This document shows, in pieces, positions 51,681-60,073 of a stretch of DNA of 64,000 nucleotides. This DNA is from an uncultured Eubacteriales bacterium (lineage in GTDB: Bacteria; Bacillota; Clostridia; Oscillospirales; Acutalibacteraceae). The notes under the pieces are model-generated. The model did no database searches and was not told the DNA's origin. It saw only the letters and a program-made list of their open reading frames with translations. Where the stretch lies: positions 62,001 to 126,000 of the forward strand of contig CAKSCM010000005.1 of NCBI GenBank assembly GCA_934444365.1. The letters are read 5' to 3'. The position numbers were made by a program, and so were the translations under genes. Numbering within the stretch: position 1 is the stretch's first letter; every line of letters starts with the position of its first letter.

Positions 51681-53621
51681 TCAGTTGTTTCCCTCCTCAT
51701 CGCGGTCGTTTATCTGTCCGTTTAAATATTCCTTAAGACGTACAGCGGCGGGCATATTCATTCCCTTTACCCGGCTTATCTCCTCAACCTCCGCCTGAGC
51801 AAGACTCTGAATCGACCTGAAATGCATAATAAGCTCCCTCGCGCGGGTTTTGCCTATGCCGGGGATATCCTCAAGCTCGCTTTTGAAGATCTCGCCCGAG
51901 CGTCTTGAACGGTGGTAGGTTACGGCGTAGCGATGCACCTCGTCCTGTATTTGCGAAATAAGGGTGAATACCGACCTTGTCGGCTTGATCTCGATTTCGC
52001 CGCCGGGACCGACAAGGGCTCTTGTCCTGTGGTGGTCGTCCTTTACCATTCCGAACATCGGGACATTAAATTCCTCGCTTTTTGCAACCGACAGGGCCGC
52101 TTCAAGCTGCATTGCTCCGCCGTCGAGCAAAATAAGACCGGGCAGTCTTTCAAAGCCCTCCTTTTCGGGCGCCTCCACGGTCTTTTCTTTTCCGGACATC
52201 TGTCCGTCGGTTACGGCTTTATCGGGAATATTCCCGACCGTTTTTTCGGCAGATAACGCTTTTTTATATTCGCTTATACGCCTTTCGATCACCTGTTTCA
52301 TAGCAGCGCAATCATCGTTTGCCGTAAGCCCCTCGACCTTGAATCTCCTGTATCCCGAACGGTATGGCTTTGCGTTTTTAAAGGTTATCATTCCGCCGAC
52401 GGTAAAGCTTCCGGCCGTATGGGAAATATCATACGCCTCAATATATTCCGGCAGTTTTTCAAGCGAACAAAGGGCCGCGAGCTCGTCGAGAACGCCGTTT
52501 CGCCTTCGCCCGTCCTTAACCGTTATACGCTCGGCGGCATTCTTGCGGCACATATCGACAAGCGCCGCCTGCTCGCCGCGTTTTGGTACATGAAACGCCA
52601 CTTTTTTCCCCGATAAAGATGACAGCCATTCCTCGAGCACGGCCGAATCCTCAGGCAGCTCGTCAACCGTTATTTGCGGCGGTATGCGGTCCGACATTGA
52701 ATAATACCGCTTTATAAACTCGCCCCTTAAAGCCGCCTCGTCCTTCATATCCTCGACAAAAAAATGCTCCCGGTCGAAAAGCCGTCCCTTGGTAAAGCGA
52801 AAAACCTCAAAGCATGCCGTATCATATCCGTGAGCGAGGGCTATTACATCCTGCTCTTCGATTTTGGAGGCAAAAATATGCTGCTTCTGATAAACGCTTT
52901 CTATGGCCTTTATCCGGTCGCGAAGCCTGGCCGCCTTTTCGAATTCGAGATTTTCAGCAAGCCTTTCCATCTCTTCTTTAAGCAGGGAGACGGTCTCCTT
53001 TTTGCCGGTTTTTAAGTATCCTACCGCCTGATCAACCAGTACAGAATACTCCTTCGATGATATCTTACCGGCGCACGGCGCACAGCACCGTCCTATCGAA
53101 TAATTAAGGCACGGCCGGCTTTTTTTGCGTTCCTTTTCAAAATTGCGATTGCAAGTCGGCAATTTAAAAATGCGGTTGACCTCCTCAACGGCGCCCGATA
53201 CGGCAAAGCCGGAGTTGTACGGCCCTAAATATTGCGCATTATCGTCGATCTTTTGCTTTTCGGCCGTTATTCTCGGCCATGGCCCAGAGGTTATTTTAAT
53301 ATAATGATACCCCTTGTCATCCTTGAGCAAAATATTGTATTTAGGCTGATTCTGTTTTATAAGCGAGCATTCGAGAATAAGGGCTTCGAACTCGCTGGTG
53401 CAGACAACGTAATCAAAATCAAACACATTGTCCACCATTTTCTGAACCTTGGGCTCGTGGCGCTCGCCCTCCCTGAAATACTGGCTCACCCTGTTTTTAA
53501 GAATCTTCGCCTTACCTATATATATAATTTGTTTTTTGGCGTCGCGCATTATATACACGCCGGGCAATTCCGGTGTGTTAAGTGCCTTTTCGCTTAAAAT
53601 TTTCAGTCTTTCATTTGCCAC
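51681..53621 (-). CDS. uvrC: UvrABC excision nuclease subunit C
   Basis: UvrC makes both incisions in nucleotide-excision repair. In order: GIY-YIG nuclease (PGVYIMRD to YIGKAKILKNRV, about 19-45), Cys-rich SRPCLNYSIGRCCAPC, the UVR segment, the RNase H-like nuclease (YDISHTAGSFTVGG, LLDGGAMQ, MVKDDHHRT) and a C-terminal tandem helix-hairpin-helix (IPGIGKTRARELI, VKGMNMPAAVRL). At 646 residues it is longer than average because of an about 40-residue charged insertion (454-494) before the second catalytic Asp; DGGAMQ replaces the usual DGGKGQ. The start is GTG 53621. Confidence 0.95.
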   Translation of the reverse strand: MANERLKILSEKALNTPELPGVYIMRDAKKQIIYIGKAKILKNRVSQYFREGERHEPKVQKMVDNVFDFDYVVCTSEFEALILECSLIKQNQPKYNILLKDDKGYHYIKITSGPWPRITAEKQKIDDNAQYLGPYNSGFAVSGAVEEVNRIFKLPTCNRNFEKERKKSRPCLNYSIGRCCAPCAGKISSKEYSVLVDQAVGYLKTGKKETVSLLKEEMERLAENLEFEKAARLRDRIKAIESVYQKQHIFASKIEEQDVIALAHGYDTACFEVFRFTKGRLFDREHFFVEDMKDEAALRGEFIKRYYSMSDRIPPQITVDELPEDSAVLEEWLSSLSGKKVAFHVPKRGEQAALVDMCRKNAAERITVKDGRRRNGVLDELAALCSLEKLPEYIEAYDISHTAGSFTVGGMITFKNAKPYRSGYRRFKVEGLTANDDCAAMKQVIERRISEYKKALSAEKTVGNIPDKAVTDGQMSGKEKTVEAPEKEGFERLPGLILLDGGAMQLEAALSVAKSEEFNVPMFGMVKDDHHRTRALVGPGGEIEIKPTRSVFTLISQIQDEVHRYAVTYHRSRRSGEIFKSELEDIPGIGKTRARELIMHFRSIQSLAQAEVEEISRVKGMNMPAAVRLKEYLNGQINDRDEEGNN

Positions 53622-53712
53622 TTAAAACCCGCCCTGCCTTTCTTAATAACGGCTTTAGGTTAATTTATTTAAAAGCCGGTAAAACCGGTTTTCGTTCTGC
53701 TGTGTACAACAC

Positions 53713-53741
53713 TTGAAAAATCGGGGTGTACATGATAGTAT
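53713..53741 (+). promoter_or_regulatory. Sigma-A promoter for the radical SAM gene
   Basis: TTGAAA (53713-53718), a 17-base spacer and TAGTAT (53736-53741), 57 bases before the start codon. Confidence 0.65.
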
Positions 53742-53797
53742 CTAAAAAAGAAAAGTCAAAAACAGTAATTTTAAAATATAAACGGTGAATGCTTGTT

Positions 53798-54676
53798 ATG
53801 GAAAAATGCTTTTTATGTCCGCGAATGTGCGCTGCCGACCGAAGCAAAAACGTAGGCGTTTGCGGCTCTCCCGAAAACATAAAGGCCGCGCGTGCGGCGC
53901 TGCATTTTTGGGAAGAGCCCTGCATAAGCGGCAAAAACGGGTCGGCGGCGGTGTTTTTTTCTGGCTGCCAGCTAAAATGCGTGTATTGTCAGAACTTTAA
54001 TATAAGCCACAATTCGTACGGTAAGGAAATAACCGTAGACCGGCTTGCCGATATATTCGACGAGCTTTGCGACATGGGCGCCCATAATATAAATCTCGTC
54101 TCTCCAACCCCGTACACAAAGCATATACTCTTGTCCCTCGAAAAAAGAAAAAGCAACATACCGGTCGTCTGGAATTCCTCGGGATACGAACGGATCGAGA
54201 CCTTAAAAATGCTCGACGGCGCAATAGACATTTATCTGCCGGATATAAAGTATTCGGATAACGAATTATCAAAAAAACTTTCCGCCGCGCCGGACTATTT
54301 TGAAACGGCAGCAGCCGCCGTAAAGGAAATGTTCCGTCAAAGGGGCAAGGCCCGTATCGACCGAAACGGCATAATGCAAAGCGGCGTTTTAATAAGACAT
54401 CTTTTACTGCCCGGAATGTTCGAAAACACACGGGGCGTAGCCGATTTTATCGCCGATACATTTGCCCCCGGCGATGTGATATTCTCGCTTTTGGGACAGT
54501 ATACGCCGGCCGGAATGTCATCGCTCTATACGGAAATAAACCGTCCCGTAACAAAAGAGGAATACGACTGGGCGGTATCCTACTGTACGTCGGTCGGAGC
54601 CGCACCCGATTACACCCAAAACCTCTCAAGCGCCGACAGCGAATATATCCCCGACTTCGACTGCACCGGATTATAA
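53798..54676 (+). CDS. PflA/PflX-like radical SAM protein
   Basis: 292 residues. The N-terminal CFLCPRMCAADR and GVCG (second cysteine pair) precede the radical SAM motif CQLKCVYCQN (CxxxCxxC, about 63-70), then NLVSPTPYT, VWNSSGYE and YLPDIKYSD, matching the uncharacterised PflX-type relatives of pyruvate formate-lyase activases (COG1313). It should bind a 4Fe-4S cluster and SAM; its target is unknown. ATG 53798 has GGTG upstream; an ATG three codons earlier is too close to that site. It is monocistronic. Confidence 0.85.
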   Translation: MEKCFLCPRMCAADRSKNVGVCGSPENIKAARAALHFWEEPCISGKNGSAAVFFSGCQLKCVYCQNFNISHNSYGKEITVDRLADIFDELCDMGAHNINLVSPTPYTKHILLSLEKRKSNIPVVWNSSGYERIETLKMLDGAIDIYLPDIKYSDNELSKKLSAAPDYFETAAAAVKEMFRQRGKARIDRNGIMQSGVLIRHLLLPGMFENTRGVADFIADTFAPGDVIFSLLGQYTPAGMSSLYTEINRPVTKEEYDWAVSYCTSVGAAPDYTQNLSSADSEYIPDFDCTGL

Positions 54677-54743
54677 TTTCATATTACACCGCAAATAAAA
54701 TCGGCTGAATGCTCCGGATCGCAAAGGTTTTTAAAGATGTCGG

Positions 54744-54866
54744 CCGGGGAGGGGCAGCGAAGCTGACCCGAAGTAAACCGCACCGAGCGATAATCCGCTT
54801 TTCCATAAAGGCTTTGTCGGTGCGGTTTACTTCGGTTTTTGCCCTATGGAGCAAAAACCTCCCCGG
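54744..54866. repeat. Four-way-junction intergenic element, copy B
   Basis: The outer stem CCGGGGAGG (54744-54752) pairs with CCTCCCCGG (54858-54866). Hairpin 1 is GGCAGC-gaa-GCTGaCC (54753-54768). Hairpin 2 is a perfect 18-bp stem (CGAAGTAAACCGCACCGA, 54769-54786, with 54817-54834). Hairpin 3 has TTTTTGC/GCAAAAA (54836-54857). Only one base is left unpaired at the junction. Confidence 0.8.
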
Positions 54867-55078
54867 GAAAGCCGGACGGCATCAAAAACAACAGTTTTTT
54901 AATATCAATTAAAGCCCTGCTTCTTCACCGGAAAACATCCTACACAACAAGGCTAATCAGGCAAGTTCCGCCCCAAAACAAAATAAAATATCTGCTAATC
55001 CGAAAAAACACATTCCCACAAAAAACAATATCAAAACCGCCGGAACGTCCGGCATTTTGAGATATTTAAGACTTTTTA

Positions 55079-55196
55079 CGGGAGGTGTCAGCAAAGCTGA
55101 CAGCAAGGAACCGTATTGACGGCAGTTTACCACTTTATTTTGCAGTAGAAATCCAAACGGTTCCTTGCTTTTTGCCTTTTTGGCAAAAGCCTCCCG
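55079..55196. repeat. Four-way-junction intergenic element, copy C
   Basis: The outer stem CGGGAGG (55079-55085) pairs with CCTCCCG (55190-55196). Hairpin 1 is TGTCAGC-aaa-GCTGACA (55086-55102). Hairpin 2 is GCAAGGAACCGT with ACGGTTCCTTGC (55103-55168). Hairpin 3 is TTTTTGCC/GGCAAAAG (55169-55189). The arms abut without linkers. Confidence 0.8.
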
Positions 55197-55271
55197 GAGT
55201 CGCCGTACAAGACAAAAAATGTGTTATGTATTTTATATTTTGTATTTTAAATCTTTATTTTCACTAAAGCT

Positions 55272-55706
55272 TTACTTTTTTACCGGAAATTCTTCGTCCG
55301 GATGCTGCTTTATAAATCCGGTTATCAAAACCTCCGCCACCGAATTTTCAAGGTCGTCCTCAACCTCGACAATGTAGCAGCAGGTCGTACGTCCGCTTTT
55401 TTTACACCTCGCCCGGGCAATAAGTTTTTCGCCCTTTGCCGCCCCGGTAAAGTTTATCTGCGAGCTCAGCGATACCGTAATTCCTCCGGCGCAGTTTGCC
55501 GCCACCGCAAAGGCAAAATCCGCAAGCGTGAATATAGCTCCGCCCATAACCCCGCCGGCGGCGTTTTTGTGTATAGGCTTTATCTGCATGGTGCAGGTCG
55601 CATCTCCTAAAACAGCGTCCTCGATTACCGCACCGGCAATTTCGGTAGCAAAAATATCGGCGGAAAATTTTTCTCTTATTTCGTTTAAAAAGCTTTCTTT
55701 TTCCAT
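55272..55706 (-). CDS. PaaI-type hotdog-fold thioesterase
   Basis: 144 residues. The hotdog signature HKNAAGGVMGGAIFTLADFAFAVAAN (about 46-71) has the HxxGxxxGG-like turn and the Asp/Ala-rich central helix of the PaaI/4HBT family, followed by TVSLSSQINFTGAAKGEKL. It hydrolyses an acyl-CoA, probably aromatic or short-chain; the substrate is not known. ATG 55706 follows CGGAG. It is next to tmcAL, with a 51-base gap in the same direction. Confidence 0.88.
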   Translation of the reverse strand: MEKESFLNEIREKFSADIFATEIAGAVIEDAVLGDATCTMQIKPIHKNAAGGVMGGAIFTLADFAFAVAANCAGGITVSLSSQINFTGAAKGEKLIARARCKKSGRTTCCYIVEVEDDLENSVAEVLITGFIKQHPDEEFPVKK

Positions 55707-55757
55707 TTTGTTTTTATCTCCGGTTTCTACGATTATATTCTGCTGATTAATTCGGTG

Positions 55758-56930
55758 TTATATTCTGACCGTTTTAAAGGTCATCTCCCTGCCCGACGGC
55801 TGTATCAAAGGCGATGAAAAATCATAAAGATCGCAAGCGGCACATTCTTTTCCGAACCGTCTCTCGGCCGCGCGCGATATTTTTTTAATCTGGGAATAGC
55901 CCGTAACAATTGGTATTTTCGATGTCGCAGCAGCCCTTTTTATAAGCTGCTCGCCCGTTTTTGTAAATCCGAGCACGCGGATATATTCGGGGCTTTCCCC
56001 CTGTGAAAAAAGCCCGGCCGCAGCCGCAACCATGCATCTTCTGACCCTCGCCGCCGTATATCGCTTGGTAACGCAAAGCTTTACGGCCTGCTCAAGGGTG
56101 CTGCTTTGTCTCACGGCGCTGATAATGCGGTTTTCAAGCCCCTCCGATACGCCGCGCACCCTTTTTATATCGTCACGTGACATCATTCTAAGCCGGGAAA
56201 GTACGGCAATACCAAACCTTTCGTTTTCGAAGCAGGGCGCAAAGCCCTGCTTTTTTTCTTCCTCAATTATATCCGCCGCATATTCCGGCAAATAGGATGA
56301 ATACTCTTCGTTCCCGACAATTTTTTCTCTTATATACGACGCCGAAGCTATTTTCGACTCCTCATCGGCCATTCCGTTATGAAAAACCCCCTCGCGCCTT
56401 ATCGGCCAGAAATCAAAATCAGCTCCTATGCTTTTTGCTGCCGATATATACTCACACCCTAAAATATCGTTCGCCATGGTGGGCGAACCACCGAGCTTTT
56501 CGTCCAAAACCGACTGCACCGCCGCCGCATATCCGGCGCCGTTTTTCATCCCTGTTTTTATCTCGTCGCCGCAAAGCCTGATTATCTCCTCTTTTTTTAA
56601 AAGGAGCTCTTTATCCCCCGTTTCGCTCCCGAAGGACAGTACGTCAACGCCTCCGAAAGCGTCAAGCAGATAAACGCCCGCCCTTGCAAAATCGGCCGCC
56701 GGCGCACAGGAATACTCTGTCGGCATTGATATTACAAGGTCGGCTCCCCCTTTAAGCGCACAAACGGTCCTTGCTCTTTTTGAAATAACGGCCGGCTCTC
56801 CCCTTTGGGTAAAACAGCCCGAAATCACGCAAACCACCGCATCGGCTCCCATTTGACGTACACGCTGTATATGCAGCGCATGACCGTTGTGAAAGGGATT
56901 ATATTCGGCTATTATTCCGGCTGTGAGCAT
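55758..56930 (-). CDS. tmcAL: tRNA(Met) cytidine acetate ligase
   Basis: TmcAL makes N4-acetylcytidine at the wobble position of elongator tRNA-Met, using acetate and ATP. The 390-residue protein shows the nucleotidyltransferase start AGIIAEYNPFHNGHALHI (HxGH motif, near 14-17), VISGCFTQRGEPAVISKRAR and the domain with IRREGVFHN. ATG 56930 follows GGAGG. It is divergent from ackA, an acetate producer, and elongator tRNA-Met lies 1.7 kb away. Confidence 0.93.
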   Translation of the reverse strand: MLTAGIIAEYNPFHNGHALHIQRVRQMGADAVVCVISGCFTQRGEPAVISKRARTVCALKGGADLVISMPTEYSCAPAADFARAGVYLLDAFGGVDVLSFGSETGDKELLLKKEEIIRLCGDEIKTGMKNGAGYAAAVQSVLDEKLGGSPTMANDILGCEYISAAKSIGADFDFWPIRREGVFHNGMADEESKIASASYIREKIVGNEEYSSYLPEYAADIIEEEKKQGFAPCFENERFGIAVLSRLRMMSRDDIKRVRGVSEGLENRIISAVRQSSTLEQAVKLCVTKRYTAARVRRCMVAAAAGLFSQGESPEYIRVLGFTKTGEQLIKRAAATSKIPIVTGYSQIKKISRAAERRFGKECAACDLYDFSSPLIQPSGREMTFKTVRI

Positions 56931-56947
56931 TTTTTCGCCTCCGCTAC

Positions 56948-56976
56948 TTGATTTATTTAAAACTATACTATATAAT
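56948..56976 (+). promoter_or_regulatory. Sigma-A promoter for ackA
   Basis: TTGATT (56948-56953), a 17-base spacer and a perfect TATAAT (56971-56976), giving a leader of about 50 nt. Confidence 0.8.
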
Positions 56977-57033
56977 AACGCAGTATGATGTTTTTTTCAA
57001 CACACAGATAATTTTTAAGGAGAGAATCGGCAA

Positions 57034-58245
57034 ATGAAAATATTGGTCGTAAACTGCGGCAGCTCATCCCTCAAATATCAGCTTTTTGATATGACCGATG
57101 AAAGCGTCGTAGCAAAAGGAATTGCAGAAAGAATAGGAGCCGGCGGAATAATCAGCGGGAAAACTGCCGACGGCAGAAGCTATAAATACGAAATTGATCT
57201 GCCCGATCACAAGATCGCCTTTAAAGAGGTCCAGAAAAATCTTACCGAGGGCGAATGTGCCGTTATAAGCTCGATGAGCGAAATAGCCGCAGTAGGACAC
57301 CGCATAGTACAAGGCGGCGCTCTGTTCGACAAATCGGTTCTTGTAGACGATGAGGTCATAAAGGGAATCGAGAGCCTTATTGATCTTGCTCCCCTTCACA
57401 ACGCCGCCCATCTCCAGGGAATCCGCGCCTGTATCGATGTTCTCGGCCCGGATGTTCCGGAGGTCACCGTATTCGATAACTGCTTCCATCTTACAATGCC
57501 TCCCGAGGCTTATATGTTTGCGGTTCCCTATGAGTACTATGAGAAGTACAAGGTTCGCCGCTACGGCTTCCACGGAACCAGCCATCGCTATGTAAGCGAG
57601 CGCTATTCCGAGCTTACCGGTAAGAGCCTTGAGGGCTTAAAGCTCATAACCTGCCACCTCGGAAACGGCTCCTCCATAACCGCAATAAAGGACGGTAAGG
57701 TAATAGACACCAGCATGGGTCTTACCCCCCTTGACGGATTTATGATGAGCACCCGTTCCGGCGGACTTGATCCCTCGGTCGTTACCTTCCTCGCCGAGAA
57801 AGAGAATCTTTCCCCGAAGGAGATGTCCGACCTTCTTAACAAGAAATCCGGCGTAATAGGCATTTCGGGCAAATACAGCGACGACCGCGACCTTACCGAG
57901 GCATGCGCCCGCGGCGAAAAAATGGCCATTCTCGCCCGCGATATGCAGTTCTATCAGATCCGTAAATACATCGGCTCGTATGTTGCCGCTCTCGACGGCG
58001 TAGACGCAATAGTCTTTACCGGCGGTATCGGCGAAAATGCCCAGCATCTTCGTGCCAATGTCTGCACACACATGGATTATTACGGCGTTAAGATCGATCT
58101 TGACTACAACAAGACGGTATGGCACGGCGCCGAGGGCAGGATCTCCACCCCCGATTCCAAGGTCGATGTATGGGTAATCCCCACCAATGAGGAGCTCATG
58201 ATCGCCCGTGACACCAAGGCCATTGTAGACGGCCTTAAAAAATAA
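57034..58245 (+). CDS. ackA: Acetate kinase
   Basis: AckA interconverts acetyl phosphate plus ADP with acetate plus ATP, the last step of acetate fermentation. 403 residues with NCGSSSLKYQLFD (near 7-19), GHRIVQGG, FDNCFHLTMP (where most have FDTAFHQTMP; the catalytic Asp is kept), RRYGFHGTSHRYV, HLGNGSS and FTGGIGENA. ATG 57034 follows AAGGAGAG. No pta gene is adjacent. The small anchored protein follows after 19 bases. Confidence 0.97.
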   Translation: MKILVVNCGSSSLKYQLFDMTDESVVAKGIAERIGAGGIISGKTADGRSYKYEIDLPDHKIAFKEVQKNLTEGECAVISSMSEIAAVGHRIVQGGALFDKSVLVDDEVIKGIESLIDLAPLHNAAHLQGIRACIDVLGPDVPEVTVFDNCFHLTMPPEAYMFAVPYEYYEKYKVRRYGFHGTSHRYVSERYSELTGKSLEGLKLITCHLGNGSSITAIKDGKVIDTSMGLTPLDGFMMSTRSGGLDPSVVTFLAEKENLSPKEMSDLLNKKSGVIGISGKYSDDRDLTEACARGEKMAILARDMQFYQIRKYIGSYVAALDGVDAIVFTGGIGENAQHLRANVCTHMDYYGVKIDLDYNKTVWHGAEGRISTPDSKVDVWVIPTNEELMIARDTKAIVDGLKK

Positions 58246-58264
58246 GGAAAGGCGCGAGAAATTT

Positions 58265-58486
58265 ATGCTGCGTTTTTTCAGACTTTTAAGATATTATCTT
58301 ATAATGGGAATTACGGCGCTGGTTCTTACTTTCACCGCTTCGGCCCAGTCTTCATCGCCCGCTACCGGCGATGAATTCAACCCCGTATTTCTCATAATCG
58401 CCGGGGTGGCCGTTATAGGCTTTGTGCTTGTAATAGTGCTCACCCGTCCGAAAAAAGATAAAAAGGACGACGAAAAGGACAAATAA
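58265..58486 (+). CDS. Tiny surface protein with sortase-like C-terminal signal
   Basis: 73 residues. A Sec-type signal (hydrophobic segment about 12-27, small residues before QSS) is followed after only a few residues by SPATGDE, a hydrophobic helix (about 41-60) and a Lys/Asp-rich tail (RPKKDKKDD). The motif-helix-positive-tail order is that of an LPxTG cell-wall anchor, with SPATG replacing LPxTG. There is almost no mature domain. It could equally be an ordinary two-helix membrane protein. The ribosome site GGAAAGG lies about 13 nt upstream. It is likely cotranscribed with ackA. Confidence 0.6.
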   Translation: MLRFFRLLRYYLIMGITALVLTFTASAQSSSPATGDEFNPVFLIIAGVAVIGFVLVIVLTRPKKDKKDDEKDK

Positions 58487-58549
58487 TCCCATTTCACCGG
58501 ACAAATCCCCGTAACATTTTAAAAAATTGCACTTTTTTAAAATTTATTG

Positions 58550-58579
58550 TTGACAAGACGGGATGTTTTATATTATAAT
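58550..58579 (+). promoter_or_regulatory. Promoter for the tRNA cluster
   Basis: TTGACA (58550-58555), an 18-base spacer and TATAAT (58574-58579), 45 bases before tRNA-Met. Confidence 0.85.
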
Positions 58580-58624
58580 ACTGCTTGCGCCGCATAACGA
58601 TAAAGCGGTGCAGGCAGTTTATAC

Positions 58625-58701
58625 GGCGGTATAGCTCAGTTGGCTAGAGCATTCGGTTCATACCCGAAGTGTCGTTGGTTCGAGTCCAATTACCGCTACC
58701 A
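58625..58701 (+). tRNA. tRNA-Met (elongator, CAU), CCA encoded
   Basis: The acceptor GGCGGTA pairs with TACCGCT (the first pair is G-T). The anticodon stem TTCGG/CCGAA holds the loop TTCATAC with anticodon CAT. The paired acceptor and absence of the initiator three-GC anticodon stem indicate the elongator. Confidence 0.96.
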
Positions 58702-58703
58702 AT

Positions 58704-58778
58704 GGCCCGGTGGTCAAACGGTTAAGACACCGCCCTTTCACGGCGGTAATACGAGTTCGATTCTCGTCCGGGTCACCA
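58704..58778 (+). tRNA. tRNA-Glu (UUC), CCA encoded
   Basis: The acceptor GGCCCGG pairs with CCGGGTC. The anticodon stem CCGCC/GGCGG holds the loop CTTTCAC with anticodon TTC. It starts two bases after the tRNA-Met CCA. Confidence 0.96.
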
Positions 58779-58819
58779 TTTTTTCTTTTTAATTGATGTA
58801 TGTGCGTGCGACGCCGTAC

Positions 58820-58896
58820 GGACGCATAGCTCAGCTGGTTAGAGCGCTCGCCTCACACGCGAGAGGTCCACGGTTCGAGTCCGTGTGTGTCCACCA
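58820..58896 (+). tRNA. tRNA-Val (CAC), CCA encoded
   Basis: The acceptor GGACGCA pairs with TGTGTCC. The anticodon stem CTCGC/GCGAG holds the loop CTCACAC with anticodon CAC, the less common valine isoacceptor. Confidence 0.95.
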
Positions 58897-58949
58897 CCTG
58901 AAAAATATGTTGCAAACCGTAAAACGGCTTTGTAAGTGACATTATATTT

Positions 58950-59032
58950 ACGACGGGGTGCTTTAAAAGGCTGAGACGGATTTTTTCCGAACCCTTGAAC
59001 CTGATCCGGATAATGCCGGCGTAGGAACGCTT
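58950..59032 (+). ncRNA. TPP riboswitch (THI element)
   Basis: Conserved core: GGGGTGC, GGCTGAGA, ACCCTTGAACCTGATC, GGATAATGCC and GCGTAGGAA in the right order. Downstream, AACCTTT can pair with AAAGGGT ahead of long T-runs (about 59045-59095), giving a likely terminator that TPP binding would favour. It controls thiT. Confidence 0.95.
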
Positions 59033-59115
59033 TTCAGACTTTTTTAACCTTTGTCTTTGCACAGGGTCGAAAGGGTCTTTTTATTTTTTATTTTTCCCAA
59101 AAGGAGCAAAAAATT

Positions 59116-59967
59116 ATGTCAGAAACGACAACACAGACAAAAACAAAAATGTCTACAAGACAGCGTACCCGCGCCCTCACCGAAGCCGCGCTGATGCTCG
59201 CTCTGGGCACTGTTTTACAGTTCATCCCTCTTGTAAAAATGCCCTTCGGCGGCGATGTCACCGCATTTTGCATGCTTCCGGTAATAATAATCGCTTACCG
59301 CTACGGCTGCAAATTCGGCTTTTTGGTCGGCTTTGTTTATTCCCTTATTCAGCTGCTGCTCGGAATGAACAATTTACAGTACGGCACCTCTTTCACGGCC
59401 GTCGTGATCATACTTCTGTTTGACTACATTCTCGCCTATTCCTCGATAGGACTCGCCGGTGTATTCAAAAACTCCAAGCTTTCCCAGGGCAAGGCTCTCG
59501 CCTACGGCTCGCTTATAGTATGCGCCGTAAGGCTTATATGCCATATTATCTCCGGCTGCACCGTATGGGCCATATGGGCTCCCGAAGGTATGCCGGTAAT
59601 AGAGTACTCGGTGCTTTACAATTCGGCATACATGATCCCCGAAGCGATAATCACCGCGGCTGTCGGCGTTTGGATCTCCAGCTTTATAGATTTCAGAAAC
59701 CCGACCCTCGCCGTACATGTAAGAAAAGAATCGACCGGCGGTGCAAGCACCGTTATTCTCAAGACCGTAAGCTCGCTTTTCGCGATAGCCGCCGTGGTTA
59801 TTGACACCCTTCACATCTTCTCGACCGTTCAGTCGGAAGAAGGCTTCAACCTTGCGCTCATCTCGAACGTCAATCCCCTTTTGCTGGTTGTAACCACCCT
59901 TGTCGGTGCAGCCGGATGCGTGCTGTTCTACCTCATATACAAAAAGACAGCAAGCAAAAACGGATAG
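59116..59967 (+). CDS. thiT: Thiamine ECF transporter S component ThiT with C-terminal extension
   Basis: ThiT binds thiamine in the membrane and works with the shared ECF energising module. The TPP riboswitch just upstream supports the substrate. Residues about 20-205 contain six hydrophobic segments, as in ThiT, with LTEAALMLALGTVLQFIPL at the start and the conserved PEAIITAAVG helix. Typical ThiT proteins end near residue 200. This one continues to 283 with a linker (about 210-220) and two extra hydrophobic helices (about 217-240, 255-276). ATG 59116 follows AAAAGGAG. No ECF A/T genes are adjacent. Confidence 0.88.
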   Translation: MSETTTQTKTKMSTRQRTRALTEAALMLALGTVLQFIPLVKMPFGGDVTAFCMLPVIIIAYRYGCKFGFLVGFVYSLIQLLLGMNNLQYGTSFTAVVIILLFDYILAYSSIGLAGVFKNSKLSQGKALAYGSLIVCAVRLICHIISGCTVWAIWAPEGMPVIEYSVLYNSAYMIPEAIITAAVGVWISSFIDFRNPTLAVHVRKESTGGASTVILKTVSSLFAIAAVVIDTLHIFSTVQSEEGFNLALISNVNPLLLVVTTLVGAAGCVLFYLIYKKTASKNG

Positions 59968-60027
59968 TTTTCTGCCTTTTTACCGGCAGATGCACCGCAA
60001 AAATCAACAGTTCCCCCTATACATAAA

Positions 60028-60070
60028 AACCGAGCCCGACCGAAATTTTACCTCCCGGTCGGGCTTGGTT
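60028..60070. terminator. Bidirectional terminator between thiT and GNAT gene
   Basis: AACCGAGCCCGACCG (60028-60042) pairs with CGGTCGGGCTTGGTT (60056-60070), with A/T-rich flanks on both sides. It serves the convergent thiT (+) and acetyltransferase (-). Confidence 0.9.
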
Positions 60071-60073
60071 TAT

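Larger units (their letters stand above)
54677..55271. other. Gene-free gap with two structured repeats
   Basis: 595 bases between convergent genes. It holds four-way-junction copies B (54744-54866) and C (55079-55196), about 210 bases apart. The remaining AT-rich sequence shows no supported gene or promoter. Confidence 0.75.
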
